From assembly GCF_020329435.1 (NCBI RefSeq), contig NZ_JAGKJK010000021.1, forward strand, positions 1 to 64,000: a stretch of 64,000 nucleotides of DNA, in the 5' to 3' direction. The DNA is from Bradyrhizobium hereditatis. GTDB taxonomy: Bacteria; Pseudomonadota; Alphaproteobacteria; Rhizobiales; Xanthobacteraceae. The number at the start of each line of letters is the position of its first letter. The first letter of the stretch is position 1. The position numbers and the translations under genes were made by a program. The notes under the pieces were generated by a model. The model worked only from the letters and a program-made list of their open reading frames with translations. It had not been told where the DNA came from and did no database searches. Shown one piece after another: positions 25,355 to 34,148 of the stretch.

Positions 25355-26176
25355 TCAAAGCACGGCAAGCTGTTTGTTCAGGAGATCGGTCACCAGCATC
25401 TGTCCAGGCGAATGCGTGATCGCGAACGGCAGCTTTGCGGCCTGGATGACCGATTGCGGCGTGACACCGCACGCCCAGAACACCGGGATTTCGTCGGCGC
25501 CGACCGGCACTGCATCACCGTAATCGGGCTTGCTGATGTCCGCGATGCCGATGAGGTGCGGATGGCCGAGATGAACCGGCGCGCCGTGCACGGCGGGAAA
25601 GCGCGAGGTGACCTGCACCGCGCGAATTGCATCAGCCGGCTTGAACGGCCGCATCGAAACCACCATCGGACCTGCGAACGGCCCTGCCGGGGTGCAGGCG
25701 ATGTTGGTGCGGTACATCGGCACGCGCAGCTTGCGCTCGATGTGGCGGATCGGCAGGCCGTCCGCCAGCAATGCTTCCTCGAATGAATAGGAACAGCCGA
25801 TGACGAAAACGACGAGATCGTCGCGCCAATGCGCCATGATGTCGGTCGGCTCCTCCACCACTTCGCCGTCGCGCCAGACGCGGTAGCGCGGCAGATCGGT
25901 GCGGATGTCGAGGTCGATGCCGAGCGCGGGGATGCGTGGGTCGCCGACCTCGGACATGCCGATGATCGGGCATGGCTTGGGATTGAGCTGGCAGAAACGG
26001 TGGAAGGCGGCGGCGAGTTTTTCCGGCAGAATCGCGAGATTGCCCTGGACGTATCCGTTGGCGACGCCAGCGGTGGTGGCGGCCATGCCGTTGCGACAGG
26101 CGTGCCGGGCCGCGACGCTTGGCGATAAATCCGCCGTATCGTGACCGGGTCGTTCGTTCCTCGCCGAGCTGATCAT
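25355..26176 (-). CDS. Putative hydro-lyase, DUF1445 family (D-glutamate cyclase-like)
   Basis: A 273-residue protein of the DUF1445/YcsI family. ARHACRNGMAATTAGVANGYVQGNLAILP near the N-terminus, IGCSYSFEEALLADGLPIRH in the middle and MYRTNIACTPAGPF are family signatures; the HLGHPHLIGIADI and FWACGVTPQSV stretches follow. The mammalian homologue has a D-glutamate cyclase activity, and bacterial members often sit near 5-oxoprolinase or urea-type genes, so a lactam-forming or -opening lyase is likely. It is divergent from a LysR-type regulator and follows the transporter genes on the same strand, with 83 bases between. Confidence 0.88.
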   Translation of the reverse strand: MISSARNERPGHDTADLSPSVAARHACRNGMAATTAGVANGYVQGNLAILPEKLAAAFHRFCQLNPKPCPIIGMSEVGDPRIPALGIDLDIRTDLPRYRVWRDGEVVEEPTDIMAHWRDDLVVFVIGCSYSFEEALLADGLPIRHIERKLRVPMYRTNIACTPAGPFAGPMVVSMRPFKPADAIRAVQVTSRFPAVHGAPVHLGHPHLIGIADISKPDYGDAVPVGADEIPVFWACGVTPQSVIQAAKLPFAITHSPGQMLVTDLLNKQLAVL

Positions 26177-26258
26177 CGTTGATCCCCGCTTCCATTCTTA
26201 TCGACATCTACTCCGGCATATGGCTAAGATAATGTCTAATCGTCTTTTCTAATTGGCT

Positions 26259-26279
26259 TTGATAAAGCAGACTTATCAA
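26259..26279. promoter_or_regulatory. Operator candidate: TTGATAA-N7-TTATCAA
   Basis: Perfect seven-base arms at 26259-26265 and 26273-26279, with the T-N11-A pattern of LysR-type sites inside. It lies 19 bases upstream of the LysR start codon and in the divergent region to the hydro-lyase gene. Autoregulation and control of the divergent gene by this regulator are likely (inferred). Confidence 0.6.
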
Positions 26280-26297
26280 GCTGCGGGCAGAGGATGC

Positions 26298-27215
26298 ATG
26301 ACCGATTTCAAGGCAATTGAAACCTTCATGTGGGTGGTCACGCTCGGCAGCTTCCGTGGTGCCGCCCAGAAGCTCAACACGACGCAGCCTGCGATCTCGC
26401 AGCGGATCGCGCAGCTCGAACGTGAGGTCGGCGTAAAACTCCTGCAGCGCGATCGCCGCATGGTGCTGCCAACGCCGAGCGGAAGGCAATTGCTTGTCTA
26501 TGCCGAGAAGCTAATCGGGCTGCGCTCGGAAATGCTGGCGGTTGTCGGCGACCGCTCGGCAATGCGCGGCGTGCTGCGGCTCGGCGTTGCCGAAACCATC
26601 GTGCACACCTGGCTGCCGCAGCTGATCAAGAGCGTTAATCACGCCTACCCTAATCTATCGCTCGAGATCGAGGTCGACATCACCTCGAATTTGCGCAACC
26701 GGCTGCTCGCCCAGGAAATCGAACTCGCTTTCGTGCTCGGACCGCTGACAGCGCCAATGGTCAATAACCGCCCGCTGTGCGATTACCCGGTGGGCTTCAC
26801 CGCAAGCCCCTCACTTGGCCTCGGCAAGCAGGCGCTGACGCTGCATGATCTGGCGAAATTCCCGATCATCACATTCTCGCGCCGGACCCAGCCCTACGAG
26901 ATCGTGCGCTCGCTGTTCAACCGCCCCGACCTGCCGCCGATCCGATTGCATGCCAGCGCCTCACTCGCAACCGTCATCCACATGGCGATCGAAGGCCTCG
27001 GTATCGCCTTGATACCGACCGCGATTGTCGAGGACGACATGGCAAACGGACGGCTGCAATTGCTGTCGACCAACCTGCAACTGGCGCCGCTGACATTTTC
27101 CGCGAGCTGGCTCGCCTCCCCGGACACCGTCGCGGTCGAGCGCGTGGTCGAAATCGCGGCCAGCCTGGCGCGCGGCGGCGTCATTGTTGACGCGCCGCCG
27201 CAAGCGCGTCATTGA
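26298..27215 (+). CDS. LysR-family transcriptional regulator
   Basis: A 305-residue regulator. The N-terminal winged helix holds FMWVVTLGSFRGAAQKLNTTQ and PAISQRIAQLEREVGVKLL, the LysR DNA-binding signature, followed by the linker helix and a two-part effector domain beginning RGVLRLGVAETIVHTWLPQL. The start MTDFKAIETF is chosen because the DNA-binding homology starts there and AGAGGA lies just upstream. It is divergent from the DUF1445 gene and followed by an M20 amidohydrolase and a hydroxyacid dehydrogenase on its own strand; it probably controls one or both sides. Confidence 0.93.
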   Translation: MTDFKAIETFMWVVTLGSFRGAAQKLNTTQPAISQRIAQLEREVGVKLLQRDRRMVLPTPSGRQLLVYAEKLIGLRSEMLAVVGDRSAMRGVLRLGVAETIVHTWLPQLIKSVNHAYPNLSLEIEVDITSNLRNRLLAQEIELAFVLGPLTAPMVNNRPLCDYPVGFTASPSLGLGKQALTLHDLAKFPIITFSRRTQPYEIVRSLFNRPDLPPIRLHASASLATVIHMAIEGLGIALIPTAIVEDDMANGRLQLLSTNLQLAPLTFSASWLASPDTVAVERVVEIAASLARGGVIVDAPPQARH

Positions 27216-27252
27216 AGCGGCTCTTGTTGCGTCCCTCGTCCGGAACTAGCCC

Positions 27253-28503
27253 ATGACCAAAATCGGATCCAACCTGCAGATCGATTCCGCCCGGCTGTGG
27301 GGGACTATCCACGAAACCGCCAAATTCGGCGCGACGCCCAAAGGTGGCGTTCGCCGGCTGACGCTGGGTCCCGAGGACAAGCAGGTCCGCGACTGGTTCC
27401 GGAAGGCCTGCGAGGACGCCGGGCTCGAAGTGCATGTCGACGCGCTGGGTTCGATGTTCGGCCTGCGCAAGGGCCGTGACATGTCGAAGGCCCCGATCGG
27501 CCTCGGCTCGCACCTCGATACGCAGCCAACCGGCGGGAAATATGACGGCGTGCTCGGCACGCTGGCGGCGCTGGAGGTGGTGCGCACGCTGAACGATGCC
27601 GGCATTGAAACCGAGATGCCGATCTGCATCTGCAACTGGACCAACGAGGAAGGCTCGCGCTTTGCGCCGGCGATGATGGCCTCAGCCGCTTACGTCGGCG
27701 ACTTCACCACCGAAGACATTTTATCGCGTAGGGATGCCGACGGCGTCACGGTGGCGCAGGCGCTCGACAGCATCGGCTATCGCGGCGATCGGCCGGTGGG
27801 AACGCAGAAGTTCTCAGGATTTGTCGAGCTGCACATCGAACAGGGTCCGATTCTCGAAGCTGAAAACAAGACCATCGGCGTGGTCGATTCCGGTCAGGGC
27901 GTCTTGTGGTACGACGGCAAGATCACCGGCTTCGAGAGCCATGCCGGCTCGACACCGATGCCGCTGCGGCGCGACGCGCTCGCAACGCTGTCGGAAATCG
28001 TGCTGGCGATGGAATCGATTGCGAAGAAGCATGGACCAAACGCTGTCGGCACGATCGGCGAGGCCGTGATCGCCAACCCCTCGCGCAACGTCATTCCCGG
28101 CGAGATCGCCTTTACGGTCGATTGCCGCAGCGCGGACGCGGCGATCATGGATGCGCTGGACAGGGATCTGCGCGCCGCGATTGCCGAGATCGCGGCGCGG
28201 CGCAAGGTCGAGATGCAGTTCGACCTGATCTGGCGCAAGCCGCCGACGCATTTCGATCCGAAGCTGGTGGATGCCGTGGAGAACGCCGCAAAAATGCTCG
28301 GCTACTCGCACCGCCGCATCACCTCCGGCGCCGGCCACGATGCATGCAATCTCAACACGGTGATGCCGGCCGCGATGGTGTTCGTCCCTTGCAAGGACGG
28401 CATCAGCCACAATGAACTCGAGGACGCGACCCAGGCCGATTGCGCGGCGGGGGCCAACGTGCTGATGCATACCGTGCTGGCGCTCGCCGGCGTCGCATCC
28501 TGA
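27253..28503 (+). CDS. M20-family Zn-dependent amidohydrolase (allantoate/N-carbamoyl-amino-acid type)
   Basis: A 416-residue metal-dependent hydrolase. GSHLDTQPTGGKYDGVLG gives the first ligand and the bridging Asp, NEEGSRFAPAMMASAAY the catalytic Glu, FVELHIEQGP another His, and SGAGHDACNL the last. The dimerisation lid lies between GVLWYDGKITGFESHAGS and the later part, as in N-carbamoyl-L-amino-acid hydrolases, ureidoglycolases and allantoate amidohydrolases. The exact amide is not known. Transcribed with the LysR gene upstream and the hydroxyacid dehydrogenase downstream, 21 bases away. Confidence 0.88.
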   Translation: MTKIGSNLQIDSARLWGTIHETAKFGATPKGGVRRLTLGPEDKQVRDWFRKACEDAGLEVHVDALGSMFGLRKGRDMSKAPIGLGSHLDTQPTGGKYDGVLGTLAALEVVRTLNDAGIETEMPICICNWTNEEGSRFAPAMMASAAYVGDFTTEDILSRRDADGVTVAQALDSIGYRGDRPVGTQKFSGFVELHIEQGPILEAENKTIGVVDSGQGVLWYDGKITGFESHAGSTPMPLRRDALATLSEIVLAMESIAKKHGPNAVGTIGEAVIANPSRNVIPGEIAFTVDCRSADAAIMDALDRDLRAAIAEIAARRKVEMQFDLIWRKPPTHFDPKLVDAVENAAKMLGYSHRRITSGAGHDACNLNTVMPAAMVFVPCKDGISHNELEDATQADCAAGANVLMHTVLALAGVAS

Positions 28504-28524
28504 CAATCAAGACTGGGGGAAACC

Positions 28525-29439
28525 ATGCGCGGAGTTTTTGTCGACGCCAATGAATCGCTCGCCGTGATCTTCGAGCGGCTGCAAGAGCCCGGAGATCCTG
28601 AGGTGCGGATCCACCGCGTTCCCGACATCACGTCGGATCAGTATCCTGCGGTTCTAGATGGCGCCGAGATCGCCATCGTCGATCACACGGCACTGCCGAC
28701 CGACATCGCCAAGAAGTGCAAAGGGCTGAAGCACGTCGTGTTTCTCGGCACCGGCGCGCGCAGCTATATGAACCCGGAAGAGCTCGCCGAGCTCGGCATC
28801 CAGGTGCACCTGATCAAGGGCTATGGCGATACCGCGGTAGCCGAATGCGCAATTGCGCTGATGTGGGAAGGCGCGCGTGGGCTCGCCAAGATGGACCGTG
28901 GCATTCGCGCCGGCAACTGGCTGCGCGACGACGGCATGCAGCTCACCGGCAAGACGCTCGGCCTGATCGGCTTTGGCGGCATCGCAGCCGAAGTCGCGCG
29001 GATTGCGCTCGGGTCGGGCATGCGCGTCATCGCCTGGAACCGGACGCCGAAGAAATTTCCCAAGGTCGAGTTCCTCGATTACGACGAAGTCCTGACCGAG
29101 AGCGACGTCATCTCGATCCACCTGCTGCTCAACGACGAGACGCGCGGCATGATCTCGCGCGCCTGCATCGAGGGCATGAAGCCCGGCGTGATCCTGGTGA
29201 ACACTGCGCGCGGCGCTATCGTCGACGAAGGGGCCATGATCGACGCGCTACAATCCGGCCATATCCGTCATGCCGGGCTCGACGTCTTCAACATCGAGCC
29301 GCTACCGGCGGATCATCCCTTGACGAAGCTGCCCAACGTAACGCTGTCGGCGCATTCAGCGTTCCGCACGCCGGAAGCGAGCGAGAACCTGTTGCGGGCG
29401 GCCTGGGAGCACTGCCGGCGCATCGTGAAGGGAAAATAG
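28525..29439 (+). CDS. D-isomer-specific 2-hydroxyacid dehydrogenase
   Basis: A 304-residue NAD(P)-dependent enzyme of the D-2-hydroxyacid dehydrogenase family, interconverting a 2-keto acid and a hydroxyacid. The Rossmann motif is LGLIGFGGIAAEVARIA. The catalytic residues lie in VNTARGAIVDEGAM (Arg), GLDVFNIEPLPADHPL (Glu) and TLSAHSAF (His). GGGGGA lies seven bases before the start. Third gene of the LysR-amidohydrolase run. Substrate unknown. Confidence 0.9.
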   Translation: MRGVFVDANESLAVIFERLQEPGDPEVRIHRVPDITSDQYPAVLDGAEIAIVDHTALPTDIAKKCKGLKHVVFLGTGARSYMNPEELAELGIQVHLIKGYGDTAVAECAIALMWEGARGLAKMDRGIRAGNWLRDDGMQLTGKTLGLIGFGGIAAEVARIALGSGMRVIAWNRTPKKFPKVEFLDYDEVLTESDVISIHLLLNDETRGMISRACIEGMKPGVILVNTARGAIVDEGAMIDALQSGHIRHAGLDVFNIEPLPADHPLTKLPNVTLSAHSAFRTPEASENLLRAAWEHCRRIVKGK

Positions 29440-29453
29440 CGATAGGGTCTGGC

Positions 29454-30533
29454 CTAATCCACCATCTCCGCGACCGCCTTGCCGCACGCGGTCGTATCCG
29501 CATTGCCGCCGAGATCGCGCGTCCGCAGCGTGCGCTCGGCGAGCGTGCGCTCAATGGCGCCGACGATCGACGCCGCAGTGGCCTTCTCGCCGAGGTGCTC
29601 CATCATCATCGCGCCGGACCAGATCATGCCGATCGGGTTGGCGATGCCTTGGCCAGCGATATCAGGCGCGGAGCCGTGCACTGGCTCGAAAACGGAAGGG
29701 AAATTGCCTTCCGGATTGATGTTGCCCGATGGCGCGATGCCGATGGTGCCGGTGCAGGCCGGGCCGAGGTCGGAAAGAATGTCACCGAACAAATTCGAGC
29801 CGACCACGACGTCAAACCAATCGGGATGCAGCACAAAGTTCGCAGTGAGAATGTCGATGTGGTACTTGTCCCACTTCACATCAGGGTATTTCTTCGCCAT
29901 TGCCTCCACGCGCTCGTCCCAATAGGGCATGGTGATCGAGATGCCGTTGGACTTGGTCGCCGAGGTCAGGTGCTTCTTCGGCCGCGACTGCGCCAGATCG
30001 AACGCGAATTTCAGGATGCGGTCGACGCCGGTGCGCGTCATCACCGTCTGCTGGGTGACGAATTCACGGTCGGTATCCGGGAACATGCGCCCGCCGACCG
30101 AGGAATATTCACCCTCCGTGTTCTCGCGCACCACCCAGAAATCGATGTCGCCGGGCTTGCGGCCCGCGAGCGGAGACGGCACGCCGGGCATCAGCCGCAC
30201 CGGGCGCAGGTTGACATACTGATCGAACTCGCGGCGGAACTTGATCAGCGAGCCCCACAAGGAAATATGATCGGGAATTTTCGCCGGCCAGCCGACCGCG
30301 CCGAAATAGATTGCGTCGTGCTTGCCGATCTTCGCCTTCCAATCCTCCGGCATCATCTCGCCGTGCTTTTCGTAATAGTCCCAGGAGGCAAAATCGAAAT
30401 GATCGTACTGGACGGAAACGCCGTGCTTCTTTGCCGCCGCCTCGAGCACGCGCAGACCCTCGGGCATCACTTCCTTGCCGATGCCATCGCCGGGAATGAC
30501 TGCGACGCGGTATTGCTTTTTGGCGCTGCTCAT
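29454..30533 (-). CDS. Tartrate dehydrogenase / D-malate dehydrogenase (isopropylmalate dehydrogenase fold)
   Basis: A 359-residue beta-decarboxylating dehydrogenase. VAVIPGDGIGKEVMPEG at the N-terminus, LWGSLIKFRREFDQYVNLRP, VVRENTEGEYSSVGG and the C-terminal SNLFGDILSDLGPACTG, then GSAPDIAGQGIANP, are all typical. The tartrate dehydrogenase/D-malate dehydrogenase subgroup has LWGSLIKFRR in place of the isopropylmalate version, so leuB is unlikely. It uses NAD and Mn to oxidise and decarboxylate tartrate or D-malate. It converges with the hydroxyacid dehydrogenase. Confidence 0.9.
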   Translation of the reverse strand: MSSAKKQYRVAVIPGDGIGKEVMPEGLRVLEAAAKKHGVSVQYDHFDFASWDYYEKHGEMMPEDWKAKIGKHDAIYFGAVGWPAKIPDHISLWGSLIKFRREFDQYVNLRPVRLMPGVPSPLAGRKPGDIDFWVVRENTEGEYSSVGGRMFPDTDREFVTQQTVMTRTGVDRILKFAFDLAQSRPKKHLTSATKSNGISITMPYWDERVEAMAKKYPDVKWDKYHIDILTANFVLHPDWFDVVVGSNLFGDILSDLGPACTGTIGIAPSGNINPEGNFPSVFEPVHGSAPDIAGQGIANPIGMIWSGAMMMEHLGEKATAASIVGAIERTLAERTLRTRDLGGNADTTACGKAVAEMVD

Positions 30534-30718
30534 CGAGAGTTTCCTTGAGAGGTTCGTTGCCTGTTCGTCAGGGGCTAATGCCGGTTATTTGATCGCCATG
30601 CAATGGACCAAACCCGCCGCTTGCGCAACGCTGCACTGCAATGTTGACCGCCGCCATACCCCACGCCTAACAATTTCGTCGGCTTTACTCAGCTCCCCTC
30701 ACCCAAGCGAGCACTCCC

Positions 30719-31495
30719 ATGGATTTGCACCTGCGCGGCAAGCGCGTCCTGATCACCGGCGCCTCCAAGGGCATTGGCGCCGCCGCGGCCGAAGCCTTTG
30801 CCGAGGAAGGCGCCGACGTCATGCTGGCCGCTCGCAATGGCGAAGCCTTGAAGGCGCTTGCCGAGCGGCTGCGCTCGGCCCACCAGATCGCCGCAACGGC
30901 GCACGTCGTCGACCTGCGCAAGGGCGAGGACATCGCAAGACTTGCGAAAGAAGCCGCCGAAATCGACATTCTCGTCAACAATGCCGGTGATATCCCGGGC
31001 GGCTCGATCGAGAAGATCGACGAGGCGACCTGGCGCCACGCCTGGGAACTGAAGGTGTTCGGTTACATCAATCTCACCCGCGCGATCTACTCGCAGATGA
31101 AAGCGCGTGGCGGCGGCGTCATTATCAACGATATCGGCGCTGCCGGTGAAAAGTTCGACGCCAACTACATCTGCGGCAGCGCCGGCAACGCCGCGCTGAT
31201 GGCGTTCACCCGCGCGCTCGGCGGCAAAAGCCTCGCCGACAATATCCGTGTGGTCGGCATCAATCCCGGTCCGGTCGGCACTGACCGCCATGTCACGCTT
31301 TTGAAGACGCGCGCCAAGAACCAGTTCGGCGACGAGAACCGCTACAAGGAATTCCAGAAAGGCATGCCGCTCGGCAGGCCCGCACATGCGCGCGAGATCG
31401 GCGATCTCATGGCGTTCCTGGCGTCGGATCGGTCGGGATATACGTCGGGGGTGATCTTTACCGTTGATGGCGGATTTACGTCGGGGTGGAGTTAG
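30719..31495 (+). CDS. Short-chain dehydrogenase/reductase
   Basis: A 258-residue SDR-fold oxidoreductase. The cofactor motif is TGASKGIGAAAAE near residue 13, and NNAGDI follows. The Ser-Tyr-Lys triad is unusual: after INDIGAAGEKFDANYICGSAGNAA the expected Y-x-x-x-K reads Y-I-C-G-S, so the general-base Lys is not at its usual place. The C-terminal half (INPGPVGTDRHVTLL, MAFLASDRSGYTSGVIFTVDGG) is standard. The protein may therefore have altered activity. It is divergent from the tartrate dehydrogenase gene. Confidence 0.82.
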   Translation: MDLHLRGKRVLITGASKGIGAAAAEAFAEEGADVMLAARNGEALKALAERLRSAHQIAATAHVVDLRKGEDIARLAKEAAEIDILVNNAGDIPGGSIEKIDEATWRHAWELKVFGYINLTRAIYSQMKARGGGVIINDIGAAGEKFDANYICGSAGNAALMAFTRALGGKSLADNIRVVGINPGPVGTDRHVTLLKTRAKNQFGDENRYKEFQKGMPLGRPAHAREIGDLMAFLASDRSGYTSGVIFTVDGGFTSGWS

Positions 31496-31517
31496 TCGCC
31501 TCGCCACACACACCGAC

Positions 31518-31626
31518 GTCATCCTGAGGAGCATTGCGAAGCGATGCGTCTCGAAGGATGCTCCGCGGACACTGTCGAGGCCTGCATGGTTCGAGACGGC
31601 ACTGTCGCGCCTCCTCACCATGAGGG
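31518..31626. repeat. Palindromic intergenic repeat, family A
   Basis: GTCATCCTGAGGAGC, GCGTCTCGAAGGATGC, GGTTCGAGACGGC and CGCCTCCTCACCATGAGG, in the order seen in other copies. It lies between convergent genes. Confidence 0.85.
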
Positions 31627-31648
31627 TCGGCGGTCGTCAGCGCGATAC

Positions 31649-32500
31649 TCAACCCGTCGTCCGCTCGAACAATTGCCGGATCAGCGTCGTGATCCTTCCC
31701 CTCGGCGACATCATCTCGTACACGATGGTGAAATGGTTCGCGCCGGGAATTTCCTCATACGTCACCGGCAGGCCATATCTGGCGCGGTGACCGGCGAAGT
31801 CGGCGGTCTGCTTGCGCAACAGCGGCAGCTCGGCGCTGCCGACCACCAGCGACAATGGCTTCAATGGTCCGCCCTCGTGAAGCATCGGGGAGTTGCGGCG
31901 CGACGTTGCTTCATCGGCCTTCAGCTTCTCGTTGAGATAGGAATGTCTGACAGGTTCGAGATCGTAAATGCCAGAGATCGCCATGCCCGCCCGCACCTTC
32001 GGATGCGACAGCGCCATCGCGGTCAGATGCCCGCCGGCGGACCAGCCTGATACCACGATGCCGCTGGCAGCGGCGCCAAGCGTGGGCAACTGGCCAGTGA
32101 GGTAATCAATGCCCGCGTGGATTTCGGCGACGATCTCGTCGAGCGTTGCCTCCGGCGCCAGCGTGTAGCCGATCATGGCCACATTGATACCATGCGCCAT
32201 CGGCCCTTCGGCAACGACGGTAAAAACCTCTTTCGTCCGTGCCTGCCAGTAACCGCCGTGGATGAACAGCAGCGTCGGCGCGTTGTCCGCTGCCTTCAGA
32301 AAATCGATCCGGTTGCGCTCGCGCGGCCCGTAGCTCAAATCGATGTGGTCAGGGAAACGCTTGCGCAGCTCGGCGGAGCGCTGCTCCCAGCCAGCGATCA
32401 TGTCGACGCTGCCGGGCACCGCGACGCCATTGTTGAGGCCGAGGTCGCGCTCCTCCTGGCTCATGGCGCGCCAGTCCAGCGCTGAAAACAACGTCGTCAT
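31649..32500 (-). CDS. Alpha/beta hydrolase, arylformamidase/BD-FAE-like
   Basis: A 283-residue alpha/beta hydrolase close to kynurenine formamidase-like esterases. The oxyanion motif HGGYW is at 81-85 and the nucleophile Ser154 lies in SGWSAGGH. The start MTTLFSALDW is chosen because GGAGAT lies seven bases before ATG 32500; an earlier start adds 29 residues unlike the family. It is divergent from the amidase. The substrate is likely an N-formyl or other amide/ester; a role in tryptophan breakdown is not supported by neighbours. Confidence 0.85.
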   Translation of the reverse strand: MTTLFSALDWRAMSQEERDLGLNNGVAVPGSVDMIAGWEQRSAELRKRFPDHIDLSYGPRERNRIDFLKAADNAPTLLFIHGGYWQARTKEVFTVVAEGPMAHGINVAMIGYTLAPEATLDEIVAEIHAGIDYLTGQLPTLGAAASGIVVSGWSAGGHLTAMALSHPKVRAGMAISGIYDLEPVRHSYLNEKLKADEATSRRNSPMLHEGGPLKPLSLVVGSAELPLLRKQTADFAGHRARYGLPVTYEEIPGANHFTIVYEMMSPRGRITTLIRQLFERTTG

Positions 32501-32606
32501 GCAATATCTCCGGTCGGTCACAACTTCCATGCGTTTCCACTTTGCCGGAAAATGTTTTACAGCACCATCTGCGACCAACAAGAACAAAACGAGCGGAGAT
32601 GGCGAA

Positions 32607-34028
32607 GTGATTGATCAAGGGCTGGTGCGAGAGACGGCGATTGCCATTGTCGGCAAGCTGAAATCTGGTGAAGTCACGCCGCTCGACCTGCTCGACGTGC
32701 TGGAACAGCGGATTGCCGAGGTCGACGGCAAGGTCAACGCGCTGCCGACGCTGTGCTTCGAGCGCGCCCGAAAGCACGCCACCGTGCTGATGAAGAGGCC
32801 GGTCAGCGAGCGCGGGCTGCTCGCGGGGCTTCCGATCCCGATCAAGGACCTCACCAATGTCGCCGGCGTCCTGACCACGCAGGGCTCGCCGATCTACAAG
32901 GATGCCATCCCGGCCAAGTCGGACATCCTAGTCGAGCATCTCGAAAACAATGGCGGCGTGATCTACGCCAAGTCCAACACGCCGGAATTCGGCGCCGGCG
33001 CCAATACCTTCAACGAAGTGTTCGGCCCGACGCGCAATCCCTGGGACACCTCGCGCTCGGCCGCCGGCTCTTCGGGCGGCGCGGCGGTTGCGCTTGCCAC
33101 CGGCACGGCTTGGCTCGCGCACGGCTCCGACATGGGCGGCTCGCTTCGCAATCCCGCAAGCTTCTGCGGCATCGTCGGCTTGCGGCCGAGCATCGGCCGC
33201 GTCGCGCATACGGTGATCGCGGCGGTCGACCGTAATCTCGGCGTCCAGGGGCCAATGGCGCGCAATGTCGAAGACGTCGCGCTGCTATTAGATGCCATGA
33301 GCGGCGAGCATCCCGGCGATCCGCTGTCGCTGCCGGTGTTGCCGACATCGTTTCTGTCCGCCGCGCGTTCCGGCAACAAGCCGAAGCGCGTCGCCTTTTC
33401 GCCCGACCTCGGCATCACGCCGGTTGATCCCGAGGTCGCCGCGGTCACCCGCAAGGCGGCACAGCGCTTTGCCGAGCTAGGTGTCATTGTCGAGGAGGCC
33501 CACCCCGACCTGCGCGAGGCCCATGAATGCTTCCACGTGCTGCGCGCGTTCGACTTTGCGCTCTCAAAGGCGACGCTACTCCGCACCAAACGCGATCTGC
33601 TCAAGCCCGAAGTGATCTGGAATATCGAGGAAGGCCTCAAGCTGACGGTTGAGCAGCTCGAACGCGCCGAGGCGCAGCGCGTCGCGATGAGCGCGCGGAC
33701 GCTGGAATTTTTCGACAAATACGATCTATTGCTCACGCCCGCGACGATCGTGCCGCCCTTCCCGGTCGAGAACCGCTATGTGGCCGAATGCGCCGGCAAG
33801 AAATTCGACAATTACGTCGAATGGCTCGGCATCGTCTATGCGATCACGTTGGTGTGTTGTCCCGCGCTATCGATGCCTTGCGGCTTCACCGCCTCCGGCC
33901 TGCCGGTCGGACTGCAGGTGGTCGCGCCGCCGCGCGGCGAGGCGCAATTGCTCGCCGGCGCCAAGGTGCTGGAGGATATTTTGGACCTTGGCCGCACGAC
34001 GCCGATCGATCCGAGGGCGCCCAAATAG
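32607..34028 (+). CDS. Amidase (amidase-signature family)
   Basis: A 473-residue amidase-signature enzyme that hydrolyses a C-N amide bond. The catalytic Lys80 lies in IPIKDLTNVAG, the cis-Ser in AGSSGGAAVALATG (155/156) and the nucleophile Ser179 in SDMGGSLRNPASFCGIVG. GTG 32607 is chosen as the start: CGGAG at 32594-32598 lies eight bases upstream and the family homology (RETAIAIVGKLKSGEVTPL) begins there; an ATG at 32531 would add 25 residues. Substrate unknown. It shares a 106-base divergent region with the formamidase-like gene. Confidence 0.9.
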   Translation: MIDQGLVRETAIAIVGKLKSGEVTPLDLLDVLEQRIAEVDGKVNALPTLCFERARKHATVLMKRPVSERGLLAGLPIPIKDLTNVAGVLTTQGSPIYKDAIPAKSDILVEHLENNGGVIYAKSNTPEFGAGANTFNEVFGPTRNPWDTSRSAAGSSGGAAVALATGTAWLAHGSDMGGSLRNPASFCGIVGLRPSIGRVAHTVIAAVDRNLGVQGPMARNVEDVALLLDAMSGEHPGDPLSLPVLPTSFLSAARSGNKPKRVAFSPDLGITPVDPEVAAVTRKAAQRFAELGVIVEEAHPDLREAHECFHVLRAFDFALSKATLLRTKRDLLKPEVIWNIEEGLKLTVEQLERAEAQRVAMSARTLEFFDKYDLLLTPATIVPPFPVENRYVAECAGKKFDNYVEWLGIVYAITLVCCPALSMPCGFTASGLPVGLQVVAPPRGEAQLLAGAKVLEDILDLGRTTPIDPRAPK

Positions 34029-34148
34029 CTGTTACTGGTCCTATTATTATCCCAGCGGTGTGATCTTCCTCTCGCTCCTCATCTATGTCACGATGTGTGA
34101 CACTAAACATGCGTCCGCAATGCATCGCCACGAATAGCTATTTCAGAC

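Noticed and set aside
28716..30548. Long plus-strand frame of 610 residues
   Set aside because: It crosses the hydroxyacid dehydrogenase gene in another frame and the tartrate dehydrogenase gene in antisense; its Arg/His-rich composition is typical of shadows.
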